The notes under the pieces: model-generated
Database searches by the model: none
What the model was told of the DNA's origin: nothing
What the model saw: the letters and a program-made list of their open reading frames with translations, nothing else
NCBI GenBank assembly: GCA_947683425.1
Contig: CANTUQ010000119.1
Coordinates: 7,155,001-7,219,000 of the forward strand
Direction: 5' to 3'
DNA: 64,000 nt
Source: Excoecaria cochinchinensis
Lineage: Eukaryota; Streptophyta; Magnoliopsida; Malpighiales; Euphorbiaceae
Position numbers and translations under genes: made by a program
In this document: piece after piece, positions 1 through 10,510 of the stretch
Layout of the letters: each line of letters opens with the position of its first letter
How positions within the stretch are numbered: position 1 is the stretch's first letter

Positions 1-2422
1 ATAACACTAGGAGCGGAATACAACTCCCATTTATAAAAGTGAAATACATGCATAAAACGGGTTATTCATTAATAGTGAGAACATTGGTCCTCGCATGCAT
101 ATTTATTATGAAAAAGTTTTGATGTGATGATTTATTTGGGTATGAAAAACTAGGACATTGGTCCCCTTTTATTTAGAAAAAATGTCAAGTTAATTAATAG
201 AAATGTTTTTGTGATTTTCTTTCTAGCGAGCCTAAATAAATAATTTTACAAGACAATTATATGGCAAAATTAAATAAAATATTACAAATAAAGAAAATAA
301 ATAAACCAAACGAGCCTTTTTGGACCTCCCGATGTGCTCGCAAAAACGCCCAAGCGAAAAAAAGGAGTTTAGACATAAAAACAAATACAAATAAAACAAT
401 GTTAGTGATTAAATCAATTAAACATGCAAAATAATGAATAACAAATTTAAAATAAAATAAGATGATATGAAAAGAATGATAATGGAATCAAAAATATTAA
501 CAAACCAAAATAAAATGAGAAACATGCATTATGTATGACAAATGATTAAATGATGTGAATAAAATAAAATATGACATGTTGCTTAATTAATATATGTAAA
601 AATATGAACATGATGAAAAATGATGAAGATAAACGAATCAAAGAATATATAAAATGATAAAGAAAAGAATAATAGATTAAAACAATTAAAGAATGATGAA
701 AACAATTAAATAAACAATATGATTAATTAAATATGTTTACAAATGATATAAACCATTTACATGGCAAAAAGATCAATTAAAATAAATTTATTAATTACAT
801 GTTAAAAATAATGATGAATTAAAGTGAAAGAAATTAATTACATGTTAAAAATTAATAAACAATCAATATTTATGTGAATAAAAATCATATCATGTATAAA
901 CAATTAAATGGAACAAATATAAAATCAATACAACAAATTGAATAGATTAAAAACAATAAATAAATAATAATAACAATAACATATACATGAATAAATTAAA
1001 TAAAATAGAAATTGAAATGGAGCCAAGAATATTTACCCTCAGAATATTGGATTTGATGAAGGAAAAGTGATGATTGATTTCTTTGTTTGATGATTCACAA
1101 TATTAGAGTGAAATATTATGAAAATGTTGGAATTTTATTCCAAGGAACATGAAAATAAAAATGATCAAAAATTCTTTAAGAACAAAGAATTGATACCTTT
1201 GCCTAAAGAAATGATTTTGATCAAAAAAAAAAGTTTTATTGATTAAAATAAAGAAAAATTGATTGAAGTTTTATCAAATAAAAATTAGATTTTGATGACA
1301 AACAATTATTTTATTTGTCTCAAAATCAATTTTTTATCAAAAAGAGATTCAAAACAAAATCAATGAAAAAAAGTTTTATTGAACCCAAAATAAAAGATTA
1401 AAAACAATTTTAAGAACAAATAATTATTCTATTTGTCTCAAAAATTGAATCAAACAACAAAACTTCCCCTAAAAAATATGTTTAGAAGAAATTATGTTGA
1501 AAAAAAAGAATGAAACACTTGATTTTTCTTTGTGATTTTTGGTTGGGGAATAAATCTGGAATTTTTGGTGGAAGAAGAAGAAGATGAAGAGAAATTTTTA
1601 GGTCTAAAAAATGTGGGGAGGAGAGAGCCTACTTTGATTTCATCATAAACTATTTATAGGATAAAATAGGTTGCCCTAATTTAATTAAGGAAAAAACCTA
1701 TTTTAACCCAAAATTATTTTATTTTTAATGATAAAATCAAGTTTTAATATTTAATTACCTAAAAAAATATTTTAGAATTTAATTTGAAGTCAAAAACCCC
1801 AAAAAAATGGGATAAAAAACGGATTTTTGGGTGAAAAAATCGGAAAAAAAGGCTGAAAAAGAGGAAAAGGGTATCAGACCCTGTACCGACGGCCAGGAGG
1901 CCGTCGCCACAGAGGACACCGCCCGTCGCTATAGAGCGACGGGCACTCACGCGGCGAGGCGCGCGATTCCCGCCCGAGCTTCGCGCGGGAATCGCGCGAA
2001 GAGGCGAGCGGTGCGGCGCGCAGCGCGCAACGCTGCGCGTCGCTTTTTAGCGACGCGCAGCATTGGCGACGCCGCGCGTCGCTAAATCGCGCCCAGCGCG
2101 CTGGGCGCCTGGGCGTCGGCGTGCTGGGCGCCTGGCGCCTGCGCGCTGCCGCGCCCGACACTCGCGGTCCAAAAATTTTTTTTATTTTTTTTTATTTTTT
2201 TCTATTTTTTTTAAATTTTAAATTGACTAAAAACACCATAATTTTAAGTCCCCATTTTTCAAAATTTATTTTTTAAATCTTTTTTTTTTATTATTTTCTA
2301 ATTTTCACTCTAAAATGCAAATTTGACGAGAAAATCATCACCTTTAACCTTTTAAGCCTGTGAAGGCTATTATCATCATTGGGTAACTTCGATCTAGGCT
2401 GACTCAGGACCCGGTGTCTACA
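1..2422 (-). repeat. 3' LTR of element A, cut by the window start
   Basis: Base 1 aligns with base 8130 of the second copy and the match runs to the terminal TGTCTACA at 2422, so about 477 bp of this LTR lie outside the window. On the minus strand the LTR begins TGTAGACACC. It is AT-rich apart from a GC-rich island (about 1880-2165) that is full of inverted repeats. It keeps a 30-bp stretch, including a perfect 13-bp-stem hairpin, that the 5' LTR has lost. Confidence 0.92.
1888..2107. other. GC-rich array of five hairpins inside the element A LTR
   Basis: Five inverted repeats follow one another in a GC island within an AT-rich LTR: 1888-1905 (7-bp stem, loop AGGA), 1922-1943 (9-bp perfect stem, loop ATAG), 1963-1995 (11-bp stem), 2032-2061 (13-bp perfect stem, loop TTTT) and 2090-2107 (18-nt perfect palindrome). 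The second LTR keeps the same array at about 10016-10206 except the fourth hairpin. On the minus strand the array lies about 320 bp inside the LTR start, that is, probably in U3. Confidence 0.85.
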
Positions 2423-2441
2423 GTTGCCCCCAGTTTAGGGG
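2423..2441 (-). promoter_or_regulatory. Polypurine tract of element A
   Basis: On the minus strand the interior ends with a purine-rich stretch ending ACTGGGGGCAAC immediately before the LTR start TGTAGACACC. Position and composition fit the plus-strand primer of Tat-type elements. Element C has the comparable AAGGGGGCTATG at 17369-17380. Confidence 0.75.
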
Positions 2442-2557
2442 AATCTAGTACACTAGTGTCTAAGTGAGCCTAAACTCAAAGAAGAAAAGGAAAGAGACGC
2501 GTACCAGAGTCGGCCGTCTTTCCGCTTGATGGAGTTATGATGATAGTTGTTGCTGTC

Positions 2558-2700
2558 TTTTGGTTGTAACAGGTAATGCCGTGGTCGTGCTAACCTCTTG
2601 TGGGTAGTGCCGCCATCGTGCTAACCTATGTGAATTGGTAGTGTCGCGGTCGTGCTAACCTCTTGTGGGTTGTGCCGCCATCGTGCTAACCGCTGTGAAT
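2558..2700. repeat. Short tandem repeat in the 3' tail of element A
   Basis: Four imperfect units share the core CGTGCTAACC, alternating GGTCGTGCTAACC and CATCGTGCTAACC with spacers TCTTGTGGGT or TATGTGAATT. The higher-order unit is about 70-75 bp and is present roughly twice. It lies between the PPT and the larger minisatellite. Confidence 0.7.
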
Positions 2701-2711
2701 TTTGGAACTGT

Positions 2712-3374
2712 GCTCCCCCTGAGAGGTCTTCAGTTCTTTGCCATTTGCCCCCTGAGAGGTATTCAGTTCATTGATTGTTTGCCCCCTGAGAGGTCTTCGG
2801 TTCATTGATTGTTTGCCCCCTGAGAGGTCTTCGATATGCTGCTCCCTGAGAAGTCTTCGATTTTCTGCTCGTTTGCCCCCTGAGAGGTCTTCAGTTTGCT
2901 GCTCCCTGAGAAGTCTTCGATTTTCTGCTCCCTGAGAAGTCTTCGGTTTGCTGCTCCCTGAGAAGTCTTCGGTTTGCTGCTCCCTGAGAAGTCTTTGATT
3001 TTCTGCTCCCTGAGAAGTCTTCGATTTTCTACTCCCTGAGAAGTCTTCGGTTTTCTGCTCCCTGAGAAGTCTTCGGTTTGCTGCTCCCTGAGAAGTCTTC
3101 GATTTTCTGCTCCCTGAGAAGTCTTTGATTTTCTGCTCCCTGAGAAGTCTTCGGTTTTCTGCTCCCTGAGAAGTCTTCGATTTTCTGCTCCCTGAGAAGT
3201 CTTCGGTTTTCTGCTCCCTGAGAAGTCTTTGGTTTTCTGCTCCCTGAGAAGTCTTTGATTTTCTGCTCCCTGAGAAGTCTTCGGGGTTTTCTGCTCCCTG
3301 AGAAGTCTTTGATTTTCTGTTCCCTGAGAAGTCTTCGGTTTTCTGCTCCCTGAGAAGTCTTCGGTTTTCTGCAA
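2712..3374. repeat. 24-copy 26-bp minisatellite in the 3' non-coding tail of element A
   Basis: The core CTCCCTGAGAAGTCTTCG recurs 24 times by eye. From about 2838 the period is almost always 26 bp; the first few units nearest the LTR are longer (up to about 45 bp) and read CCCCCTGAGAGGTCTTC. Units differ mainly at the end (TCGATTTT, TCGGTTTT, TTGATTTT). The period is not a multiple of three, so the long minus-strand open frames here (about 2802-3374 and 3029-3502) are repeat artefacts. Tandem repeats between the coding region and 3' LTR are characteristic of Tat/Ogre elements and are a proposed source of satellite DNA. Confidence 0.92.
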
Positions 3375-5310
3375 AATAAGGAAACTAAACTATGCAAAAA
3401 TGGTGAGCATGCAAGTGAAATGTATGAGTAATGCAGGAATGCAGGATAAAAATTCATCTGTGTGAACTTGAAGATGATAGCCGGGCTAGCTGCGATTTGC
3501 AATATAATTGATGCCTTTTGAGCTGCTTTTGAATTTCATGCCCTTTGGGATTGTGAGATTCTCACCTAGTACCTGTAGTCATTATTTGAAGGTAGTGCGT
3601 CCCTTGTGGATTTTCACACTAGCTTTTCTTAGTGGGAGATGCGTCCTTTGTGGATTTTCACATAACCCTGTGCCTTATTTTTTTGCCTGGAATGGACCCA
3701 ACCCAATCCAGCGGCTTTTCTCTTTATTCTTTTTTTGAAGGACAGACTGCCTGTTTTCAGGTTTTCACCCTATCCTTTTGCCTAGTTTTTGCTTAGAGCG
3801 CCAGTTACGGTTTTCACTCTAACGGCTCTCTTTTTTTTGTTTTGTTTTTTTATTTTTTTTTATTTTTTTTTATTTTTTGAGGTTGCTGAAGTTGTTGGCA
3901 AGAATCTTTAGGGAGTCTTAGGACATGGTTGCATGAGCTTGATTCTTCACATTTGATAGCAGGATGAATCGGTTGAAGCACTCGAGCGGTGGACAATAGG
4001 CGACTTTGGTCACACAAAGTTAACTGCTCTGACCACATCATTGCATAAATGCATGTGTTTCAATTTGATTTCATTAAGCATGATCCTTATTTTTGGCATT
4101 GATTTTTTTAAAAAATACAAGACTTTAGCTAATCTCGAGATAGATCTTGAAAGCATCAAACTCCTGTTATCAATCAACCCTCTCGGGTTTTATGATTGAC
4201 GATTTTCTCTCAATTTTTTCTTGAATGCGAATTCTAGATGCAACTTTAGGGATGAGACTTAACTCGAATGCATAAATGCACTCATGGCTTCTCGCTTGAA
4301 GCTCAAGAAACACCATAGGCCTCTTCTTACGTACCAAACCTTTTAGGAGGTCATCTCTGCTAATTGGATAAGACTGAACCAAGAATCAAGAGGTCTTACT
4401 TTGGTTGTAATGTTAGGCTTAGGTAGATGGCTATCAAAGGAGGATCAGGTCGCTAGAGAAAAATGGCCGCAATATTTTCTCGACTGGTGGATGAACCATT
4501 CTCAGCTCAGTTGTATATACAAAGGTATTCTTAAATTTGGGCTCGGTAACATTTCAGCTCCTTGAGATCAGAATAACAATAAAAGGGTAATTATTGAAAC
4601 TAGTCAATTGGTTACTGTTTTGAGGTCTTTTTGTTTTTTTTCTTTTTTTTTTTCACAGTGTAAACTCGTCCTTACCAAGGCAATTTTGATAACCCACAAA
4701 GAAATTGTTAATTGTTAAAACGTTCATCCATCCTTTTTAGAGCGGCCACTCTTCTAAGGGGAAGCCAAAATCATTTTAGGCGAGGGGATAGTTTTAATGT
4801 GTGTAACAACAAAATTGGCACGCATTCAGCATACCCGTATAAAGGCTCAATGGGCTAGCAAGTGATTGTGAAGTAAGGGTAGGAAATGGTCATTTAGAGA
4901 GCTATACAAAGAAAATGTTGCCTAAATCATTTTCTAGGTTCCGTCTTATCCAGGGATCGCTTTGACGGGTAATCAGAAAGGTTCTAGTGCTCTTAGTGAG
5001 TTTCCATCCAGTCCCCTAATTGCAACTAGTTTTTTTATTATTTTTAATTTCCCTCTCTACAGGAGCTATGTTAGATGCTATCAAAATTTTCTTTGGGTTC
5101 CCCAAAGTTTTCGAGATTAACTGCAGTCATATTATTTGAATTAATGCCAAAGTTAATTTGTTATGATCATGCAAAATGAAATCAATAGAAATGCCATACA
5201 AATAAGCAAAATTGTTCTCTTTATTACAAATAGAAAATTGTAATATAAAAAGTTCCAGAAATGAAAAGATTCCAGCATCTAAAAGCAATATCACTAGTGG
5301 ACTGCAAGAC
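3375..5310 (-). other. Non-coding 3' region of element A
   Basis: About 1.9 kb between the minisatellite and the gag stop has no frame matching protease, RT, RNase H or integrase on either strand. It includes a duplicated sentence around 3595-3665 built on TTGTGGATTTTCACA, a poly-T/TA-rich run at 3830-3880, and a stretch at 4140-4215 that matches element C at about 17960-18045. The stretch 5040-5170 matches the post-gag spacer of element C (19140-19260). Pol was therefore lost cleanly while flanking non-coding blocks were kept. Confidence 0.65.
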
Positions 5311-5314
5311 ACGA

Positions 5315-6781
5315 TCATGTTTGCGGTGGAGGGACTGCGTTGTAGCCTGCCTTTTTCTTCTTTTCTCTCTTCTCAGGATCTATGATCTGATTGGTGTCAA
5401 TGAGATCCTGGATCTTGTTTCTCAGAATACGGCAATAGTCAGTCAAATGGCCGGTGTGCTGGTGGTAAGCGCAGTACTGATCACCTCTATGTCCTGGCTG
5501 TCCTTGACTCAAGGCTGGTCTTGGTGGCAAAGGTTGCAACTTGCCTTCTTTCATTAGTTTCTCCAGTACCCAGGATAGAGAGCGGCCTAAGTTGGAGTAG
5601 TATCTTTGACCCTGCCCAACTCCAGTAGCTGAGACCTCTGCCGTCCAACCGTTTCTGCTGTTGCTGCCCCCAGCACCTCCAGATTTGAATCCCGACTGGT
5701 TCCCATAGCCTTTCCCAGCAAAGTTATTTTGGCTTGCTTTCTTTGCCAGGTAAGCCGCCTCAGCTTCTATAGCGATATCCTTAAGCGACTCCCAGTCCTT
5801 GAGCCCCTTAAAACTGAGCAAGTCCCTTAAGTAAGGGCATGAGTTTCTGATAAACAACCTGATTTGGTCTGCAGTGTCAGGCTTCCTCTTCATCTCCATG
5901 ACCCTGTTTCTCCATCTTGTAAGGTACTCATGGAATGACTCATCATTCTTCTGCTGTAGAAGCTCGAGGTCTTTTAGGGTGACCTCCATCCTAGTGCTGC
6001 AGTCGTACTGCTTCATGAATTCTTCGGTCAAAAGGTCCCAGTCCTCTTTGGACCTCCTATCCAACCCGTGGTACCAGTCAACTGCCGGGCCCACCAGACT
6101 AAGGCAGAAATATTCCACCTTCTGCTTCTTGCTCAGCCCTGTGCCTTTCATGACCAAGGTGTACTGCTTGATATGGGCGGATGGGTCAGAGGTGCCATCA
6201 AACTTCGGAAGCTCGGGCATCTTGAATCTTTGGGGCAGCAGCTCTTCATCCCCTAGATCTCTGTCTTCTGGGTTGATCCCCTTGCCTACTGACAGCATGC
6301 GGGTGATAGCTTCGATCTGTTGTCTCATACCTCTTAGAGCTTCATCCTCTACTCTGGGTGCTCTGGGCCTTGCAGCTTGGTGGACTATCGGCACCACTTC
6401 TTCTTCTTCCTCCATCAGGAAATCATCATTGGGATTGTGAATCCTTTCCCCTCTTGGCTCGATGGGTGCAGCAGCTCTGTGCTCATTGTTGGGTTGACGA
6501 ACAGCAGCTCCAACGAAGGGAGCCTCCCCACTAGCAGGTGGTTCAGCTTGCCCCCGAGGAGGGGCTGCTTGTGGTTGTAGAGCAGCAGGCGGCTGTGGGG
6601 CTGCAGGTGGATGGGCAATCCATTCAGCCATGGCACCCATCATTTCCATCATTCTTCGTTCGAAGTCCTCTAGCCTCCTAGCTAGGTCTTGAGTGGTCAA
6701 AACTCCAGGTTCTTCTGCCATTGATGATTCAAGAGAGGATTCACTGATTGATGAGAATGACTCAGAATCCCAGTCAGACAC
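5315..6781 (-). CDS. gag: Intact Gag of Tat/Ogre-like retrotransposon
   Basis: The 488-aa frame has no internal stops. It would form the capsid of a virus-like particle and bind the element RNA. Residues about 1-60 are acidic/Ser-rich and then predicted helical. Residues 60-120 are a Pro/Ala/Gln linker. Residues about 190-350 carry the retrotransposon capsid core, with recognisable WY and FHEYLTRW motifs. Near 395-425 lies a conserved YSNLGRSLSWVL block, followed by a CAYHQHTGHLTDYC knuckle (C-x2-H...GH...C) and a basic tail. The first Met was chosen because it gives the longest frame; Met21 (MAEEPG) is an alternative start. No pol follows the stop. It is the only intact retroelement protein in the window. 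Confidence 0.9.
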   Translation of the reverse strand: MSDWDSESFSSISESSLESSMAEEPGVLTTQDLARRLEDFERRMMEMMGAMAEWIAHPPAAPQPPAALQPQAAPPRGQAEPPASGEAPFVGAAVRQPNNEHRAAAPIEPRGERIHNPNDDFLMEEEEEVVPIVHQAARPRAPRVEDEALRGMRQQIEAITRMLSVGKGINPEDRDLGDEELLPQRFKMPELPKFDGTSDPSAHIKQYTLVMKGTGLSKKQKVEYFCLSLVGPAVDWYHGLDRRSKEDWDLLTEEFMKQYDCSTRMEVTLKDLELLQQKNDESFHEYLTRWRNRVMEMKRKPDTADQIRLFIRNSCPYLRDLLSFKGLKDWESLKDIAIEAEAAYLAKKASQNNFAGKGYGNQSGFKSGGAGGSNSRNGWTAEVSATGVGQGQRYYSNLGRSLSWVLEKLMKEGKLQPLPPRPALSQGQPGHRGDQYCAYHQHTGHLTDYCRILRNKIQDLIDTNQIIDPEKREKKKKAGYNAVPPPQT

Positions 6782-7632
6782 TTGTTCCGGTAACTCAAAG
6801 AGCAGATTTGTCCTTACTAGCCGACCGTCGGAACCTCTAGTCCACTTAGATGAATCTATGATGGCTGAAAATAATTAGATTGTTAGGATGATGCATGAAT
6901 GACATATACAATGCATGATAGTGAGCTATGCAACATTTACAATCACATGCAAGCAAGTAGAGCCTTCCAACCTTATTACTCCCACACACGAGGTAATGCG
7001 GTCTCTTTCCTAGGTGGGCTTGATCCATGGGTTAGCGGGGAACCCAATGGATGCGTATGGTGCTCGGTGAAGAACCGGCATCATAACATCTCTTATCTAA
7101 TGTGCGAGCACATGGGTTATGATCGTTATGTATTTAGGCAGCCCGAACAAGTTGACATGGGCCTATCGGGGCATGAAAGCCTTTGATTAGGTGACCAATC
7201 AGATTATTTGGGTTTGTCCAATACAAAATGATCCACATAGCAAGCATAGTATTACGGTTCATATCACCTAAGGGAAGTATCTATTGCCATTACATGAGCT
7301 TTGGTCAAAGGGTGGTGTTACTTTAGGGCTACCCAAGCATGATCCCTGCCGACGGGTCTAGCTCATCACGAGCGTAACGACCGATCGGGTCACCATTTAA
7401 TATACCATGATGGTACGAGGCTTGGGCTGGTGATTATCCTTAACACTTCCCTAAATTGAGTGAAAATAGGGTCGTGCTTCAGGAACGCACCAGGGCTAAA
7501 AGAGGGACCAAACTAGCATAGATCTAAGGCTCTAATGAGATGCAATGCAGTTTTGAAAGAAGATGAAAATTTTAAATTAAAACTCAATTATGATTTTTAA
7601 TTAAGGTACTTTCGAATCGAAGTCTCGAGTAC
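6782..7632 (-). other. Long 5' leader of element A (PBS to gag)
   Basis: About 850 bp of untranslated leader. The block 6945-7600 is clearly similar to the leaders of element C (20990-21640) and element D (28510-29180, opposite strand). Shared phrases include CCTTCCAACCTTATT, TTAATATACCAT and GTGTTAAGGATAAT. No long frame is conserved between the three, so an RNA role (packaging, dimerisation, translation) is more likely than a protein. Confidence 0.7.
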
Positions 7633-7652
7633 GTCCCCAGTGGAGTCGCCAC
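7633..7652 (-). promoter_or_regulatory. Primer-binding site of element A
   Basis: On the minus strand TGGCGACTCCACTGGGGAC begins one base after the LTR end CGCGCGTCACA. This is the PBS type seen in Tat/Ogre-like plant elements. Which tRNA it pairs with needs a tRNA comparison. A 12-bp copy of its core (TGGAGTCGCCAC on the plus strand) lies inside the LTR at 7784-7795. Confidence 0.8.
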
Positions 7653-10510
7653 TGTGACGCGCGCCGGATCCCCGCGGCCGCCCGCTCGACCGCCCGCACG
7701 TGGGCGATCGGGGCATTTGTGGGTCCGTCAACAGCTTGCGATAAATCGCAAGTGCGTCTATGTTGGGCAACAAGGAGGTTTCATGGAGTCGCCACCCAAT
7801 AGAACATTGGGAAAGTTTCTCTCGCCTCGGAGAGCCTAAGACTTGCGCATTTTATCCATATTGGGCCATGAGGCCTAGGATTAACGTCTAAGTCTCGTGA
7901 CACAAAAGGTGTCTTGGAGGATAACCTCTAGCCTCTTGAGCCCAAAGACCAGAGCAGGGTTCGGGACTTCTCATTTATTCGTACCTTGATTAATATTATA
8001 ATTAAGTTTTGAATTCATTGTTTCATCAACTTTCCACACAATGCAATTTTAATTTAAAGGCGCAATCATTCATATCAAAAGCGGTAAATGTAAGCAAAAT
8101 CCAAAATAAAGCATTCAAAATAAATTACAATAACACTAGGAGCGGAATACAACTCCCATTTATAAAAGTGAAATACATGCATAAAACGGGTTATTCATTA
8201 ATAGTGAGAACATTGGTCCTCGCATGCATATTTATTATGAAAAAGTTTTGATGTGATGATTTATTTGGGTATGAAAAACTAGGACATTGGTCCCCTTTTA
8301 TTTAGAAAAAATGTCAAGTTAATTAATAGAAATGTTTTTGTGATTTTCTTTCTAGCGAGCCTAAATAAATAATTTTACAAGACAATTATATGGCAAAATT
8401 AAATAAAATATTACAAATAAAGAAAATAAATAAACCAAACGAGCCTTTTTGGACCTCCCGATGTGCTCGCAAAAACGCCCAAGCGAAAAAAAGGAGTTTA
8501 GACATAAAAACAAATACAAATAAAACAATGTTAGTGATTAAATCAATTAAACATGCAAAATAATGAATAACAAATTTAAAATAAAATAAGATGATATGAA
8601 AAGAATGATAATGGAATCAAAAATATTAACAAACCAAAATAAAATGAGAAACATGCATTATGTATGACAAATGATTAAATGATGTGAATAAAATAAAATA
8701 TGACATGTTGCTTAATTAATATATGTAAAAATATGAACATGATGAAAAATGATGAAGATAAACGAATCAAAGAATATATAAAATGATAAAGAAAAGAATA
8801 ATAGATTAAAACAATTAAAGAATGATGAAAACAATTAAATAAACAATATGATTAATTAAATATGTTTACAAATGATATAAACCATTTACATGGCAAAAAG
8901 ATCAATTAAAATAAATTTATTAATTACATGTTAAAAATAATGATGAATTAAAGTGAAAGAAATTAATTACATGTTAAAAATTAATAAACAATCAATATTT
9001 ATGTGAATAAAAATCATATCATGTATAAACAATTAAATGGAACAAATATAAAATCAATACAACAAATTGAATAGATTAAAAACAATAAATAAATAATAAT
9101 AACAATAACATATACATGAATAAATTAAATAAAATAGAAATTGAAATGGAGCCAAGAATATTTACCCTCAGAATATTGGATTTGATGAAGGAAAAGTGAT
9201 GATTGATTTCTTTGTTTGATGATTCACAATATTAGAGTGAAATATTATGAAAATGTTGGAATTTTATTCCAAGGAACATGAAAATAAAAATGATCAAAAA
9301 TTCTTTAAGAACAAAGAATTGATACCTTTGCCTAAAGAAATGATTTTGATCAAAAAAAAAAGTTTTATTGATTAAAATAAAGAAAAATTGATTGAAGTTT
9401 TATCAAATAAAAATTAGATTTTGATGACAAACAATTATTTTATTTGTCTCAAAATCAATTTTTTATCAAAAAGAGATTCAAAACAAAATCAATGAAAAAA
9501 AGTTTTATTGAACCCAAAATAAAAGATTAAAAACAATTTTAAGAACAAATAATTATTCTATTTGTCTCAAAAATTGAATCAAACAACAAAACTTCCCCTA
9601 AAAAATATGTTTAGAAGAAATTATGTTGAAAAAAAAGAATGAAACACTTGATTTTTCTTTGTGATTTTTGGTTGGGGAATAAATCTGGAATTTTTGGTGG
9701 AAGAAGAAGAAGATGAAGAGAAATTTTTAGGTCTAAAAAATGTGGGGAGGAGAGAGCCTACTTTGATTTCATCATAAACTATTTATAGGATAAAATAGGT
9801 TGCCCTAATTTAATTAAGGAAAAAACCTATTTTAACCCAAAATTATTTTATTTTTAATGATAAAATCAAGTTTTAATATTTAATTACCTAAAAAAATATT
9901 TTAGAATTTAATTTGAAGTCAAAAACCCCAAAAAAATGGGATAAAAAACGGATTTTTGGGTGAAAAAATCGGAAAAAAAGGCTGAAAAAGAGGAAAAGGG
10001 TATCAGATCCTGTACCGACGGCCAGGAGGCCGTCGCCACAGAGGACACCGCCCGTCGCTATAGAGCGACGGGCACTCACGCGGCGAGGCGCGCGATTCCC
10101 GCCCGAGCTTCGCGCGGGAATCGCGCGAAGAGGCGAGCGGTGCGGCGCGCAGCGCGCAGCATTGGTGACGCCGCGCGTCGCTAAATCGCGCCCAGCGCGC
10201 TGGGCGCCTGGGCGTCGGCGTGCTGGGCGCCTGGCGCCTGCGCGCTGCCGCGCCCGACACTCGCGGTCCGAAAAATTTTTTTTTTTTTCTATTTTTTTTA
10301 AATTTTAAATTGACTAAAAACACCATAATTTTAAGTCCCCATTTTTCAAAATTTATTTTTTAAATCTTTTTTTTTTTATTATTTTCTAATTTTCACTCTA
10401 AAATGCAAATTTGACGAGAAAATCATCACCTTTAACCTTTTAAGCCTGTGAAGGCAATTATCATCATTGGGTAACTTCGATCTAGGCTGACTCAGGACCC
10501 GGTGTCTACA
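7653..10510 (-). repeat. 5' LTR of element A (2,858 bp)
   Basis: Bounded on the plus strand by TGTGACGCGC and GGTGTCTACA. Nearly identical to 1-2422 across the shared part. It lacks the 30-bp hairpin segment present at about 2031-2060 and has a shorter poly-T run near 10273. The U5 part (7653-7960) holds the PBS-like 12-mer and the palindrome CCAAT..ATTGG that recur in other Tat LTRs of this window. Confidence 0.93.

Larger units (their letters stand above)
1..10510 (-). mobile_element. Element A: young non-autonomous Tat/Ogre-like LTR retrotransposon (gag only)
   Basis: Read on the minus strand the order is 5' LTR (7653-10510), PBS, leader, gag, a long non-coding tail with minisatellites, PPT, and 3' LTR (2422 down to the window edge). 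No protease, RT or integrase is visible in the 5.2-kb interior, so it cannot move alone and would need enzymes supplied in trans. This is the TR-GAG type of plant element. The two LTRs differ by only about four substitutions that I can see, one 30-bp deletion and a poly-T length change over about 2.4 kb, so the insertion is recent. The right flank begins CGTAC; the matching TSD lies outside the window. Confidence 0.85.

Noticed and set aside
1831..2161. Arg/Ala-rich frames on both strands in the LTR GC island (and the copy at 9960-10326)
   Set aside because: Open because of GC-rich inverted repeats. The frame changes between the two nearly identical LTRs through a 30-bp deletion and has no coding signature.
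2712..3374. CRISPR-like regular repeat array
   Set aside because: Units are contiguous with no unique spacers, and the context is a plant retrotransposon tail.
2802..3502. Two long minus-strand frames (190 and 157 aa) of repetitive protein
   Set aside because: They are created by the 26-bp minisatellite, whose period is not a multiple of three, so all phases stay open. No start context or homologue in the other Tat elements.
5874..6580. Plus-strand frames of up to 188 aa opposite gag
   Set aside because: Antisense shadow of the intact minus-strand Gag.
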